A program made the translations under genes and the position numbers. 64,000 nucleotides of DNA, from NCBI RefSeq assembly GCF_958295425.1, contig NC_081137.1, positions 9,897,738 through 9,961,737 on the forward strand, given 5' to 3'. A model generated the notes under the pieces. The model worked only from the letters and a program-made list of their open reading frames with translations, had not been told where the DNA came from and searched no databases. The stretch is from Solea solea. Lineage: Eukaryota > Chordata > Actinopteri > Pleuronectiformes > Soleidae. The number at the start of each line of letters is the position of its first letter. The stretch's first letter is position 1. Positions 15,063 to 40,283 of the stretch are shown one piece after another.

Positions 15063-16234
15063 TTACTGTTAATGGCACTTCTGTTATATTTGTTTCACAG
15101 TAAATCAGTTGTACTCATATTACTGATTAATTGTTATCCATAGACATGTTGCTATGCTGTTTGTGTGCATGTAGAGGTTGTTATCAATTGGTATTGCTAA
15201 CAATGGTGGTTGTTGCCTCATTTTTCAGTGCATGCACTGCCTCCACCTCTTTGGGATTCCTCTTTTCTTCCTCTGCAGAAGTGATTGGCCCCACATAACA
15301 GACATTTTTAATGTCTTTATCAAATCTGAGGCTAAACACTAGCATGTCATGCAAATATGGTGCTGGGAGCATGCAGGGGCGTTAGTGAATCCAAGTCAAT
15401 GGTAGGTTTCAAATACATTAAAGCCAATAATAGAATGTTCAACCAGGATCAGAACCAGGACAAGTTTGTCACTCATTCCAGCCATAGCATCTTTGGATAA
15501 GGACACTTCAATTTACAGCCTCAATGTCAGTTCCATTTGCAGCTGAAAGCTCCAATGCTCCATCCTCAAGCAACTCTTTCACAGGCCACACCTCAACATC
15601 GAGTAGGTACTTTTCTTTCCAATTCATTCCCACTACTGATACCTGTGAACTGGTGTCCCACAGTATTGTAGTGTCAACACCTCCTAAGGAGGCTAAAACC
15701 AGACATCTCTTCCTCACCAGCTTCACTGTTTGTCGCTGTTTACCAGTGGAGCCCCGATTTTGAGATGGTTTTCTTTCTCTATGTTTTCAGGGGAATGCTG
15801 CAGGACTTCAATTTTGTTGGTGCTAGCAACCTGATGCCCAATGTTCTGTGCTGTTGCACTTGTAACAATGACCACACTTCCCTTCAGGATTGGATAATTG
15901 ACATTTCTAACTTTGCTATTAGCAGTCTTGGACTGTGCGCTATATTTTTAAGTTTTCACTTGCAGGCTTGCAATCTGAGTAGTGAGGTTCTGTATGGATT
16001 CACATATTTCTTTGTTACCCTGGACAACTTTTTTCAGTAATGGATCATGTTTGTTCATCTCTCCACATTTGTGGTTTTGTTTGGGCATATCTTCACCTAT
16101 TTCATTTTCTTCACTGATTGCTGACACTCTTATCATCTTTGCCTTTGTTGTGGTTGACAGCTTGATCTTTTCTTTCCATTTCAAGATTATGTGCAGCAGT
16201 CATTTTCTCCAACAGAACTTCATCACCTTAGGGT

Positions 16235-16610
16235 TTTGTGAACATGGCTTTATTATTATAATAATAAAAATAATAATAATAGATTTTATTTGTATTGCAC
16301 TTTACATTTGAACAACAAATCTCAAAGTGCTACATTTTAAAACCAACATAATAAAAGAAATAAATTAGCTGTATGCTTTTCAAAAAAGGTAGGTTTTGAG
16401 TTCTTTTTTAAAAGCATCCTCCGTCTGTGGAGCTCTGAGGTGGTCAGGAAGGGCATTCCATACACGGGGAGCGGCAGCCCCGAAAGCTATGTCCACTCGA
16501 ATGGTGTCATCATGAAAGCCATCATTGGAGGAATTGATTTGTATCAGTTCTGTACTGTACTTCAAACCAGACTTGACTTTTTCTGATGCTATGTTGTCTC
16601 AAGTCCATAT
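16235..16610. repeat. Dispersed repeat with ATT/TAA-rich end inside Gypsy remnant
   Basis: An (ATT/TAA)n-rich end is followed by 'gattttatttgtattgcac' and 'gggcattccatacacgggg'. This layout is common in teleost interspersed repeats. It separates two gag pieces of the surrounding Gypsy remnant and was therefore probably inserted later. It has no coding capacity. Confidence 0.45.
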
Positions 16611-17371
16611 GTAGTGGCCGTTTATACCACAGTCCAAGTTCCTACGGCCACTTATTTTGCAGTGGTTTTGTTTCTGACTCGTGTCCGATTATTTATTTTT
16701 GAGAAACCCAATGTTACTCACAAGTATTCCACAGGAGGCAGGTAAACGTTTACGTCAATTTATTTGAAGACAAAAACCAAGAAAACAAAGGTCTGGTCCA
16801 GTACCAGAATATTGCAGTCCAAATTACGACCCTTGCTTGCTTCCTTATTCAGTTTTATATGCACAAACGCACGGTCAAAAACTTATATACATCCACACGT
16901 GCAAAATCCTCCATATCCTCACATTACTGCCCACGTGACCAAACTGCCTTAAAACCTCCCCTAACTGTCGTAAAGCTCAAATATAACATGCTTTTATCCA
17001 ACACAAATCAGTTTCACACTCACCATAAACTTGAATATATTAACAATGTATTACACATACTACACTACATATACTAAACTTAATGCTACAAAATTAATTT
17101 GAGTGGCTCTCACACCATATCTCACACCAACAACTGTATGGGGGTTTATTTGCAGTCTTGGGTAACACATGTGAAGAAGTAATACTGCTCGGTAGCATAT
17201 TTTTCAACATAGTGAGTCCATAGTATTTGCCTGAGGTCTTGCAATGTCAAATCAACTCTGCTTCCAAGATAACCTTTCAGTTGGTTCCTGGAGCTATGGC
17301 TTGAATGGCAACGCCAGTAACTCATTCCTCATTGTATCCCCTTTTCAGTGCCTTTAGAATTTGGCTTTTCA

Positions 17372-17404
17372 AACTGGTGTAGGATCATTTATCCTACACC
17401 AGTT
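17372..17404. repeat. 14-bp inverted repeat, 5-nt loop
   Basis: Perfect arms aactggtgtaggat (17372-17385) and its reverse complement (17391-17404) surround 'cattt'. It interrupts the gag-like frame of the Gypsy remnant exactly where that frame is lost, so a small inverted duplication may have broken the frame. Confidence 0.9.
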
Positions 17405-17670
17405 GGCGGTTCCCCAATGTGGCCAGTTATTTTCAAATCCCTCCTGTAAAGTGGATGGACAAAAAAAACATCATGACCAATTTTGGAGAATGTCAGTGCT
17501 ATCAAGCCTCTTGGACTATACTCTTGGCGAGGGAAATCGATGATTTTCATTTTTAATTGGTCAATTTTGTCATTTTGGTGTAGTAAGAGAGAAATCCCTT
17601 AATCCTCTGTGGATGTAACTTCCCCTTCTATACTGAAGAATATGCCTTCTCAGCTTGTGAGGTATGTATT

Positions 17671-18943
17671 TTTCCCCTTTATCCACAGTAGGGTCAAGTG
17701 CTGTGCATACTTCATTCAACTCTGGTGCTGTGTGTCAGTAACTTCTCCTCTATCTCAGCCATGGCAATGTTCCAGTCAGAAGACATCTGTTGCACATTTT
17801 ACATGATGGTACACTGTCATATTAATGCTAGTAGGTCTGGGTAGAGGCTACGATAGCATTAGCTCTCACTGCATTCTTTCCAGTCGTTAGCAACTCATCG
17901 CGCTTCATGGTGGAAAATCTCCGGAAACACTGTTTTAATTCATGCGCTCCTGATTCAGACACGATTCTGTCTTGCATTTAGCAACTTTTATTTTTATTCC
18001 CAGTCTTTTAAATTGGAGATTTTTCACAACACGTCACGTTTACACCACAACATACACAGTGCTAAATGTCACCTCCGACCCTGAACACTGACCTTTTTAC
18101 TGTAACATTTATCAGTACAACATTCAGAACATAAAAAATACATTGGCATGATAAAATATTTTCTTTAGACAACTTAAATGAATTTCAATTGAGTGAAATC
18201 AAAATTATTACTATGTAAATGCAACGTATTTCTGGGTTGCAACACCTTGCTCAGGGGCACTCCAGCCCTTGATCTGTCGCTTTGAACCATTTTTACCTGG
18301 CGTCCCTTCAGTTACAAGCCCAGTTCCTTTCCTCATACCTCATACAACCACAGAACCACAGAAATCTAACCTATATCCCTTTAAAATGATCAGTTTGATT
18401 CTTACTTTCACTAAGTGCTTCAATTTCCATTTTTTTATTTTTCAATGAAATACATCCACTCATTATCTACTGCTTTATAATACACATGAAGGTTCTGGGG
18501 CCACTTGGGTTATGTGGACATTGCAGGGTCAACATACAAAGATGAACAACCAGTTCAGTGTACTCCTAGTGCTGTTCACAAGCCTGGATAAATGGGAAGT
18601 GGCAGCCCAGATTGTGTCAACCTTCCAGGATAAATGGAAGGTTGCATCAGGAAGGGCAAATCAAATATGCAGATCACTGAAAAAGCGGGTGATCCGCTGT
18701 GATGACCCCTGGAGGGAGAGGAGGGAGAAGCCAAAAGAAAAATAAATGTAATTAATAAATGACAACAAGTTTTAGTTTTATTTTTGTATATATTTTTTGA
18801 ATTAGAGATTAATCTATTTTACACATATTTGTATACATGCAAAATCCAGGTGAGTGTACAGAGAAGTTAAGCATGTGTGGGAGAGACTGAAGAACAAAAG
18901 AGGATTTTGTTAGCTCAGCATCTTCGGGGACGGGTTGGTGGTG

Positions 18944-18977
<34 letters not shown>

Positions 18978-21119
18978 AGGGGGGGTGGTCACTTTATCAA
19001 GGACAAATGGTGTATAGGAGTGCTGTTGAGGAAAGCAGTTGAGGGGAGATGGGCAGTGGGGGTGTAATGGCTCCAGTTTGGCATGGCTTGGGTTGCAAAC
19101 AGAGCATCTGAATCTGTGGCATCAGCTGGGTGGCTTGTGAGCTGGATAGCACATTGGTGAGGGTGAAGCGCAGGTGTCTTCAGTGACCTGGAACAGTCAG
19201 CTCAAGCATGCATTAAAAACACCCACACTGTACTCACACAATCATAATGCACCACAATTATTCAGATTAGTGCAAGTGTAAGACTTTTACTTTTATATTG
19301 TGTAACATTTCTATTTGTTTGACCTCAGTAAAAATCCCTTTGTGTACATTTCCTATACAGTAATATGGCCCTGTGTACTGTAAATATTACATTAAGGCAT
19401 AGTGATTCCCAAAGCCTGGGTTGGGACCCATAGATTTTTCACACAGTCACGGGGGGACTGGATAGTGGAAAAGCGTCATTACAGTGTCAAATTTGCCTAA
19501 TCCCCAAATCTGTATGTCTGCAGACTGTGGGAGGAAACCAGAGAACCTGGAGAAAACCCACATATTCACAGAGAGAACATACAAACTCCAAGGCTCTTGT
19601 TCCGACAAGAACCGTAAATGAGATCATTATAAATCATAAATCATTATCAAGTCATAATTTCCACATTAACATTTTTACAATGGAAACCTAATAATGCGAT
19701 TTATATAGATACATATGTATACAGTTACAATAAAATTTGTGGCTTGTTATTTCTGATTAAGAAAAACGTGTCATGTAATCTTGACATTACTGTAGTTGAG
19801 ATTGTGAAAATGCTTCCTCGGTGAGATGTAGCAGCTGAATGAGTATAGAGCATGAGCAGTAGTGTTACTCCCATAATGCCTTTCGGCTATGTGAACTCTG
19901 CTCATCCATAATCAGCTGAAGGCATGGTGGGAGTATGCTAATGACGTGCGCAAGCGGATTTCATGAATACCGATTGCACGTTTGCTTCGGTCTTTAAACC
20001 ATGAACGATAGTGAGTACAGTAAACTGAAAAGTATGATGACGTCATTACAGGTTAAAATTATCAATTTAATGGTTCATTTAATTGACTGTGAATATTAGT
20101 TTATATGTTTATATATGTTTATATGATTATGATTTTTGGTCTCATTGCTATGCTTTATATTTTGGTTTAAATTTCGAAGTTCACATTTCTAACTGTTTTT
20201 GTATAGGTGGTTAACAAATAAGCTAACTTATCATTATAATATAATAAATAAAATATTTTTAAAAAAGTCAGGCCAGAAAACATGCAGACTCATGATAATA
20301 TTATTAGGAACAATAACAATGTGTTAAATGTAGTTTTATATTTACTCTATTTTACTCTAATCCATGTGTTCATCACATTTATCAGTAACTATTAATCAAT
20401 TGTGAGAATAAGACAAGTACCCTACCCAAGAATCAGTGGTGAAGTGACTGCAGGTCTCAGTGCATCACACCGTCACAGCTCCACAGCCCACATCGTCATC
20501 TGCCCCGTGTTCACGATGTCAGTATGAATCCACACAGCAGTTCATCGATAATAAGTTGGAAAATAAATCCTCATGAGTGACGAATAAATAACTAAAACCT
20601 GTTTTGTCGTAATATTTTAAAAAATGTAAAAGAAAACTCATTGCCTTCATTTATTCATGTTTTTCAAAAGGTTTTCCTATGGTTTCCTCATAGTAGCTCT
20701 GTTCCCGAGACGCCACATGACCGCGCTTTGCTGTGCTTGTACACACCTGTGACGTCAACTCTGGGAAATAAGATTTTTCTGGGCATTTTATGGCCTTTAG
20801 GAAGGTTTTACAAATGTGAAACTCCATGAATTAAAAATATAGAATATACAGGTCTATACATGCCTATGTCTACGTCTCGAGGTGTCCTGTGGAAACTTTT
20901 ACAGGCGTCTCTTTTACTATTGTGGTCAATGGGAAGATTTACTTTTTGGGCCGCATGAGTATTTTATGTTGCAGTACCACGAGTGGCCACCATGACAAAA
21001 TTGTCTTCAAGGCAGAGGGGGCGGTGCTCTATCCAGTCCTTATCATACATCCATGGTATGGTTGTGGGTGCATTTTCCCCCGACGTTAGGGGGCAGCATA
21101 GCAATTTGTCAGTTTATAC
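17671..21119. other. Intergenic, upstream of rab6a
   Basis: No gene is supported. It holds a LINE 3' fragment (18500-18745), a GT microsatellite (about 18944-18975), a SINE fragment (about 19505-19605, 'ctgtgggaggaaaccagagaacc') and otherwise unremarkable AT-rich DNA. Confidence 0.5.
18500..18745 (+). mobile_element. 3' fragment of a teleost LINE or SINE
   Basis: Blocks such as 'gcctggataaatgggaa', 'gttgcatcaggaagggca' and 'gatccgctgtgatgacccc' followed by 'agccaaaagaaaaat' form a common teleost retroposon 3' end. The 'ggataaatgg' block occurs twice, so the copy carries a short internal duplication. The element clade was not determined. Confidence 0.5.
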
Positions 21120-33902
<12,783 letters not shown>

Positions 33903-35346
33903 TGGCGTGTGCCATTATTGCTAAATAATGCTACTGGCTTCTTTACTCTTCACTACACCTGCCTCTGTTCCCCAGTGAGAACCCCTCCCCCCCTCCCCCC
34001 CGGACGAACACTACATCCTTTATCATCACCTTTGTGGAAACCGTGCACTCTCAGGTGGATGCTCTGAAAGTCATAAATCACTTCAACTGAACATTTGCAC
34101 TGTAACATACACACTGAAACAGTATTTCAGCCTGTTCTACTGAGTTCACTGTCAATTTATTTTAGCATCGCTGTTGTTAACTTTTTGAAACAAAGTGAAA
34201 GAAAAATCAAAGTCTGTGCGTTTAAAGGTGTGATAATTCTTTAAAATGTTAAATGTTGCTCTAAAATGAAGAGGCACAATGTGGTTTAGGTGTGGATTAT
34301 TGATCTTTAGCAGTTGATTATGTTGTCATAATTAACATTCTTTTTTTAAGGAAATCATTACTATATTTGGGAGCTCAGCGCTGATGTGTTTACTTGACAC
34401 ACGCACACACACACTCACAGTGCAGCTTCAGTGGCCACTTGCAGCCGTTTTGTGGTTTGAGGTGTCTGCACCAACAGAGTCACATGATATGACGAGGTAC
34501 ATGTTATAAACACACTGAAACATTAATACTAAGGCAATACTAAAACAAGCACGCAACACCTAATACAAGAGCAACACTACCACTCTATTATCCACGTTTC
34601 TGTCCCCTTTTCCTTCCCCCACTGTTCCCTTCACATGGGTTATTATTAGCAAGGCTTACATTTTCTATCACTGTTTAATTTACATATTCTTTTTTTTATG
34701 TTTTAAGAATTATCTCTTCAAAACCCTTCCATAAACATTAGATGTGGAGATTTGGGCCTGTTTGAGTTAAATTAGTAGTAGTAGTGGTTTTCTTTAGCAC
34801 TGGGTTTGTTAAGTTTGGTATGACATTTGATTTAAAGATGCAGTAGACAGGATTGCTGGGAATGTAATCCACATTCGAGATTGAGCCACAGATTATGAAG
34901 ATATTCAGATTTTAGGATTGGTTCTCTCTTGGAACCTTTCTCAGATTACTTTGTTTTACATTATGATGAAAGATTATTGTGGAATTATTGATCAGTCACA
35001 CCAAATAAATCCTGCATACTTTACCTTTAAATACTTTTTTTGTTAGTGATTATTCTTGTTTGTATTTAATCCAAAATGGCAATATTTATTTTTGTTGGAT
35101 TTATGTTTTTATTTTATTTTATGGGTCTTCATATCTTTTCACTTTTGCTGAATCACTACTCAAATGTTCAACAGAATCAGTCGAGAGAGCGTCTGCTGCT
35201 TCCTTCAACACTTCTAAATGACAATTTCATCACCATCCGGATATTACTCTGCACATTTTTGTGCACTTATGGAAGAGAGTCTTATTTCTATAGCATAGTA
35301 AGTCCTTACTGTTCCTGTCTGGTATGGTTTTAAATGAAAGAATAAA
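33903..35346 (+). other. rab6a 3' UTR
   Basis: The sequence after the stop has no further exon. AATAAA occurs at 35004-35009 and 35341-35346. Either could be the polyadenylation signal, giving a UTR of about 1.1 or 1.45 kb. A C-rich run lies near 33985. Confidence 0.6.
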
Positions 35347-37664
35347 ATGACATGTCACCACTCCTGGAATGCATGTCTTATTGAGAGATGTAATGTTTTG
35401 TGTGTCACTTTTACATTTGGTTACTGTATAAATCATAAATCAACGTGATCTCCATATAGTGATCTGTTTCTGCTTTGGTTACAGTTATGTGTGATCCACA
35501 GCATCCACTGCGCTGATAAGTCAAAGGCCTAAAGGTGTCACAATGATGCAATGATTTCATTTCACAGCACAGGTAGAACTAAAGGTAGCAATGCGTACAT
35601 ACACAGTATATACTGTATATTAACTGGGATGAGGGAATTGATAGGATATAAGTATATGCTGTCCTCAGCAGGATGTCAGACAGCAGGGGGCGTACTGCTT
35701 TATAAAACAGGAAGCAAGTGTTTGAAACATGCCAAGGCAATCAAAAAACCTGATTTTTCAGGTTCATGACTGGGGAGGCACTCGTCAGATGCACAAATAT
35801 ATGAACCCAAGATAGAAGCTTATATTTAAATTCTGGCCTTAATTGAATCATTTAGTTGTTTTAAAAGCTTTTAATTATGCTTTATTCAATTCCAAACTGT
35901 TCATTAATACGATCGCAAGAAAAACATAAGAATATTAATATAAATATTTTTTTTTATTAAATTTTTTTGTGGCTTTTTTTAAATTAAAATTTAAAATTGT
36001 GTATGGTCTTACCTTTATATGTATATATATTGTAAGTCCATGCGCCTATCCTTCTCCAAGTATACCTCCATCACCCGCCCTCTGCGTAGAAGAAGAGCAT
36101 GCAGTGACGTGCACCTGTTACCGTCTGTGCACTGCCCCCTATCAGCGCGGCCCGGTACATTCTGCCTCACCTTTAGAAAGACTAAATAGGTCACACACAT
36201 TCATTACATATATTAGGCAGACTGTGGAACGTCAGCATGTGTATGAATATTGGCGATGTAAAGAGAGGCAGCAATGGACAAGCGCCAACTGCTTGCTTCA
36301 GTCAGTGTGTGTGGCACAGCCTGAGGCACAGCTCATCACTGCCTCAGTGTGTCACAATCACTGTGTACGCTGCACCTCAGCCCTTGACCTGTCCTAGAAT
36401 TTGAACTGAGGACCTTCCGGTTACAAGCCTAGTTCCCTTCCACTTCCACATGGGCTGCCCGTCTTGTCTTAAAGACCACTCAAAGCACTTTTCACTGCAG
36501 TTCTTCCATTCACCCATTCATTCACACAACACATATGCTGTTTCTGCTGCAGTAGATTACACATCTGTTATCCCTATTCACATGCTGGCAGTACCAGAGT
36601 GACCTGGGCCCAGTTATACGTCAGCATGTAGACGAGAGGAGCCAGGGATCAAACTTTTTGACCTTCATCTTCAAAGATGACCCACTGCTGACCCCAGTTG
36701 TTCCACCACTTAATTGCAATTTGCCTAAAAAATTATCCTATTTGGAAAAGAATCAACCTTAAGTCAAAATATCAACCATAGCAATTATTTTAGTTGGATC
36801 CAGCTCATCCTAATGCAATTACGGTGATTGGGTATATAATGGAAAGAGACCAAGAGATATAATGTCATAACTGATTTTTGAAAACAAACTGAAAATGAAA
36901 ATGTATTAATTAATTCAGTCATTCAAAATAAAGGTGATAAAACCTGAGTATCTTGTGTACAATATAATAATGATAATAAAAAAAGAATACTGTACAGCTG
37001 ACACAGCATCATGTAAACAGCAAACACACATTAGGGAAATGATACTGTATGGTCAAACTGAAAGCAGCTGAAGACACCTAAATTGATTTATTTATTTATT
37101 CCATATGTTATATCTGACTGAACTTCTGTTCTATGTTGTTTTTGTAAATCCTTTTTAATTTGAAAAATGAATCATTCCTGTTGTAAGTCAGTCAGTTTTT
37201 ATTTGTCAAATATACTATATGCACGACATACAGCACAGATGAAATTGCAGTCCTCTCAGACCCACGGTGCAAAACAGGCAGTAAAAAATAAACTTCTATA
37301 AATAGAAGGACATAAAATAAACAATCAACAAGACTTATATTAAATACCCAAATACAATGTAAGATAATGAATAATATTGTAATATATTATTGTTTCTTTA
37401 TCGATAAATTATTTTATTATACAGTTGTTCTTACACTTCTGAGAGTAAAGGGGGAAAAGGAGACGTAGGGCCCCTCACATACTTTATATAATATATATAA
37501 TTTTATGATCCTGTATTTACGAATGTATGTGTGTATATGTATTATGAATATGTTTATGTATGTCTACGTATGATTTTATTTTATTGGACTGTGACTCCGT
37601 GATTGTTTTTTTTTTCCTCAAATGTAAAACCAAGTACCGCGAGAGTTTCCAGAGCGGCAGCTAG
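35347..37664. other. Intergenic rab6a-dnajb13
   Basis: No gene is supported. A SINE-like tRNA-like end is seen near 36395-36460 ('gaactgaggaccttccggttacaag'), and a dispersed repeat ('tttatttgtcaaatatac ... gaaattgcagtcctctcag') near 37195-37290. The open frame at 35969-36397 has no recognisable domain. Confidence 0.5.
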
Positions 37665-37678
37665 GTTACCTTGGAAAC
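37665..37678 (+). promoter_or_regulatory. RFX X-box-like site before dnajb13 copy a
   Basis: GTTACC-TT-GGAAAC fits the X-box consensus (RYYNYY, 1-3 nt, RRNRAC) bound by RFX factors that drive ciliary genes. It lies 76 bp before the copy a start codon. No equivalent is seen before copy b. Confidence 0.6.
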
Positions 37679-37753
37679 GAGCCCAAACATCACGCGTTGA
37701 AGCCACACTGAGCTTCATTCACATTCTGAAGTTGTGACGCGTTTAATTCTATA

Positions 37754-40249
37754 ATGACTGTCGATTATTATGTGACCCTGGAGCTGAACAGAGACGCAAC
37801 AGACGCAGATATTAAAAAAGCGTCGGTTTTCCCCCTTTTTTTTCTTTAACTTTAATTCCGTTCCGACGTTTACATTTGAATTAAAGATTCTTGGTCTTGT
37901 TCACATTCTCACTTTTTCCTTCATTTTCACAGATATCGACGTCTTGCGTTGAAATTTCATCCGAGCAGCAACAGAAAACCTGGAAGCAGCGAGAAGTTCA
38001 CTCAGCTGAGTGAAGCCTACGATGTTCTCAGCGACCGTGAGTAGCTCTGTGTGTGTGTGTGCGCGCGCGCGTGCGCGTGTGTGTGTGAGTGACACTTTAT
38101 GTCTATGATGAATTTATGTCTTTACAACAATATACATAATCAAAAGTAATACTGCATGTTTATTTATTTATTTATGAGTTGACAGCGATATTGCACAACT
38201 GTGTCCATAGAGGGCGCTGCCCCACCAGTCTAATGTGAAGAAGAAGAATCATCTACAGAATTCATAAAAAACATGGAACATTTAAATAAATGCATGTAAT
38301 GATGAGTTTTATGGACTGATGAGACAAAGATTAACTTTTACCAAAGTGATGGAAGGCTAAAGTTTGGACAAAGAAATGATCTGCTCATGATCCCAAACGT
38401 ACAAGCTCATCTGTGAAACACAGTCAAGGTAATGTCATAGCTTGAGCTTGCATGGCTTCTTCTGGGATGAGCTCATTAATCTTCATTGGTGATGTAACAC
38501 ATGATGGCAAAATGAACTCAGAAGTTTAGAGAAACAGTTTGTCTGCCAATTTAAGGAAAAATGCAACCAAACTGCTTGGGAGATCCTTCATCATGCAGCA
38601 AGATAACGACTCCAAACACACAAAGGAGTTCATCAGGGGCAAGAAGTGGAAGGTTTGAGACTGGCCAAGTCAATCTCCACACTTTAACCCTATAAAGCAC
38701 ACATGTTACCTGCTAAAGAGGAGACTGAAGGGAGTAAACCCCCAAAACAAACAACTGAAAGAGGCCTGGTGATGTCAGTTTGGTGATGTCAGTGGGTCAC
38801 AGGCTCGATGCACTTACAGAAATCATTATTATTAATATAAGTATTGAAAGGATTTGCAACTAAATTTGAAGTCTTATTCATTTTAATCCTTTTTAAGCCT
38901 GTTCCAATACTTTTGCTCGCCTAAAAATGTTGTGTTACAAATAATGCTATGTTCTAAATTGTGTATCAGATCCAGATCCAAATACCTGGAAATAAAAGCT
39001 AAAATGTTCATCTTTTGATGTCAAACCCAAATGTTTCAATCTATGGCAAAAATAAAAGAATTGGCCCCACTGCTCCAATACTTTTAGAGGGCATTGTAAC
39101 CACATCGTGGTTATATAACCCATGAGGAAAACTGACTTGCCTGATTGTGCCCCCCTGAAAAACAATTTCACCGGTCGCCACTGGTGTCCATAACAGAAAC
39201 TACTGTACTTTTTTGTGGCAGTTGTTTGAACCTATAAAGTTGCTGGTTTTGAACCCTTGTCCCAGGTTCTTTCTGTGTTGAGTTTGCATGTTCACCCTGT
39301 GTGAGTTTTCTCCAGGTTTCCTCACACATCAACATGTTTTAGGGTAATGCTGCTGTCAGTGCTCCTGACCAAGACCCATCAGGCACTGCTAAGTGGCTTC
39401 CCACTGCTCCTAGTTCTAGGAAGGTTGCTAGTAGAGAAGTTAATTTCACCATGGTGATTAATAAAGTTACCTCGATCTCCCGCTCACCACACAGTTGTAC
39501 AGAGTGGCAGTTTATGTCCATAAGAACATCTTTCTGTTCGTTTTCCAGCTAAGAAAAAGGCCACGTATGACAAGTTTGGTGAGGAAGGTCTAAAGCGTGG
39601 TATACCACCTCAGTGTGGCAGCGATGGAGCTTGGTCATGTAAATATACCTACCATGGGAGACCAGACAAAACATTCAGGCAATTCTTCGGAGGTGACAAC
39701 CCATTTGCAGGTGAGACTATATGAATAAAGCCCACACAGAACCAACTGCATTGATCTGATTATTTTCTCTGCATTTATTACTAGATTTCTATACTAACGA
39801 GGAACCACTTCAGTTTGGTGGCCTCCAGCAAGTAGTGGTGAAGACACAAGACTCTCCAATAGAGAGAGACCTTAATTTGTCCCTGGATGATCTCTTCCAT
39901 GGATGCACGAAAAAGATCAAGATTTCTCGAAGAGTAAGAGCACCTGTATCTGAGACAGCTACCTTTTTACAGATGCACAAATGCAAAACGATTTATGTGT
40001 TGAAATCTGTGCAGCCACATTCCACATGGCTTTTTCCATTTCATTGTCTGAGTTTGGAGAATATAATTAGAGATAATAGAAAGGGAAGGAGGAGGATTGT
40101 ATAATGCCAGGCTGTATACTGTTCACTTGAATTATTTTAGCATTAAAAAAAGGAACTAGTGGTTAGCACTCTTGCCTTTGCAGCAACAATACTCTGGTTT
40201 GTACACAGGTCAGAACAAGGACCCTTCTGCATGGAATTTGCATTTTATC

Positions 40250-40283
<34 letters not shown>

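Larger units (their letters stand above)
15490..17670 (-). pseudogene. Decayed Ty3/Gypsy gag-protease remnant
   Basis: Read on the minus strand in retroelement order, broken gag-like frames at about 17600-17100 contain 'GHDVFFVHPLYR', 'GEPPTGVG' and 'ILWTHYVEKYATE'. These resemble the gag of teleost Gypsy elements. A second gag piece lies at 16184-15948. A CCHC zinc knuckle (CYKCNSTEHWASGC, 15867-15826) follows. A protease piece at 15726-15508 contains WDTSSQVS and ends near AANGT; the usual glycine of the D-T/S-G active site is serine here. No RT or integrase follows and frames are broken throughout, so it is a dead fragment. A foreign repeat interrupts it at about 16235-16610. Family assignment is from recalled motif similarity. 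Confidence 0.7.

Noticed and set aside
37901..38095. Minus-strand ORF across dnajb13a exon 2
   Set aside because: It is antisense to a clear exon. Its twin at 47137-47577 exists only because the exons are nearly identical.
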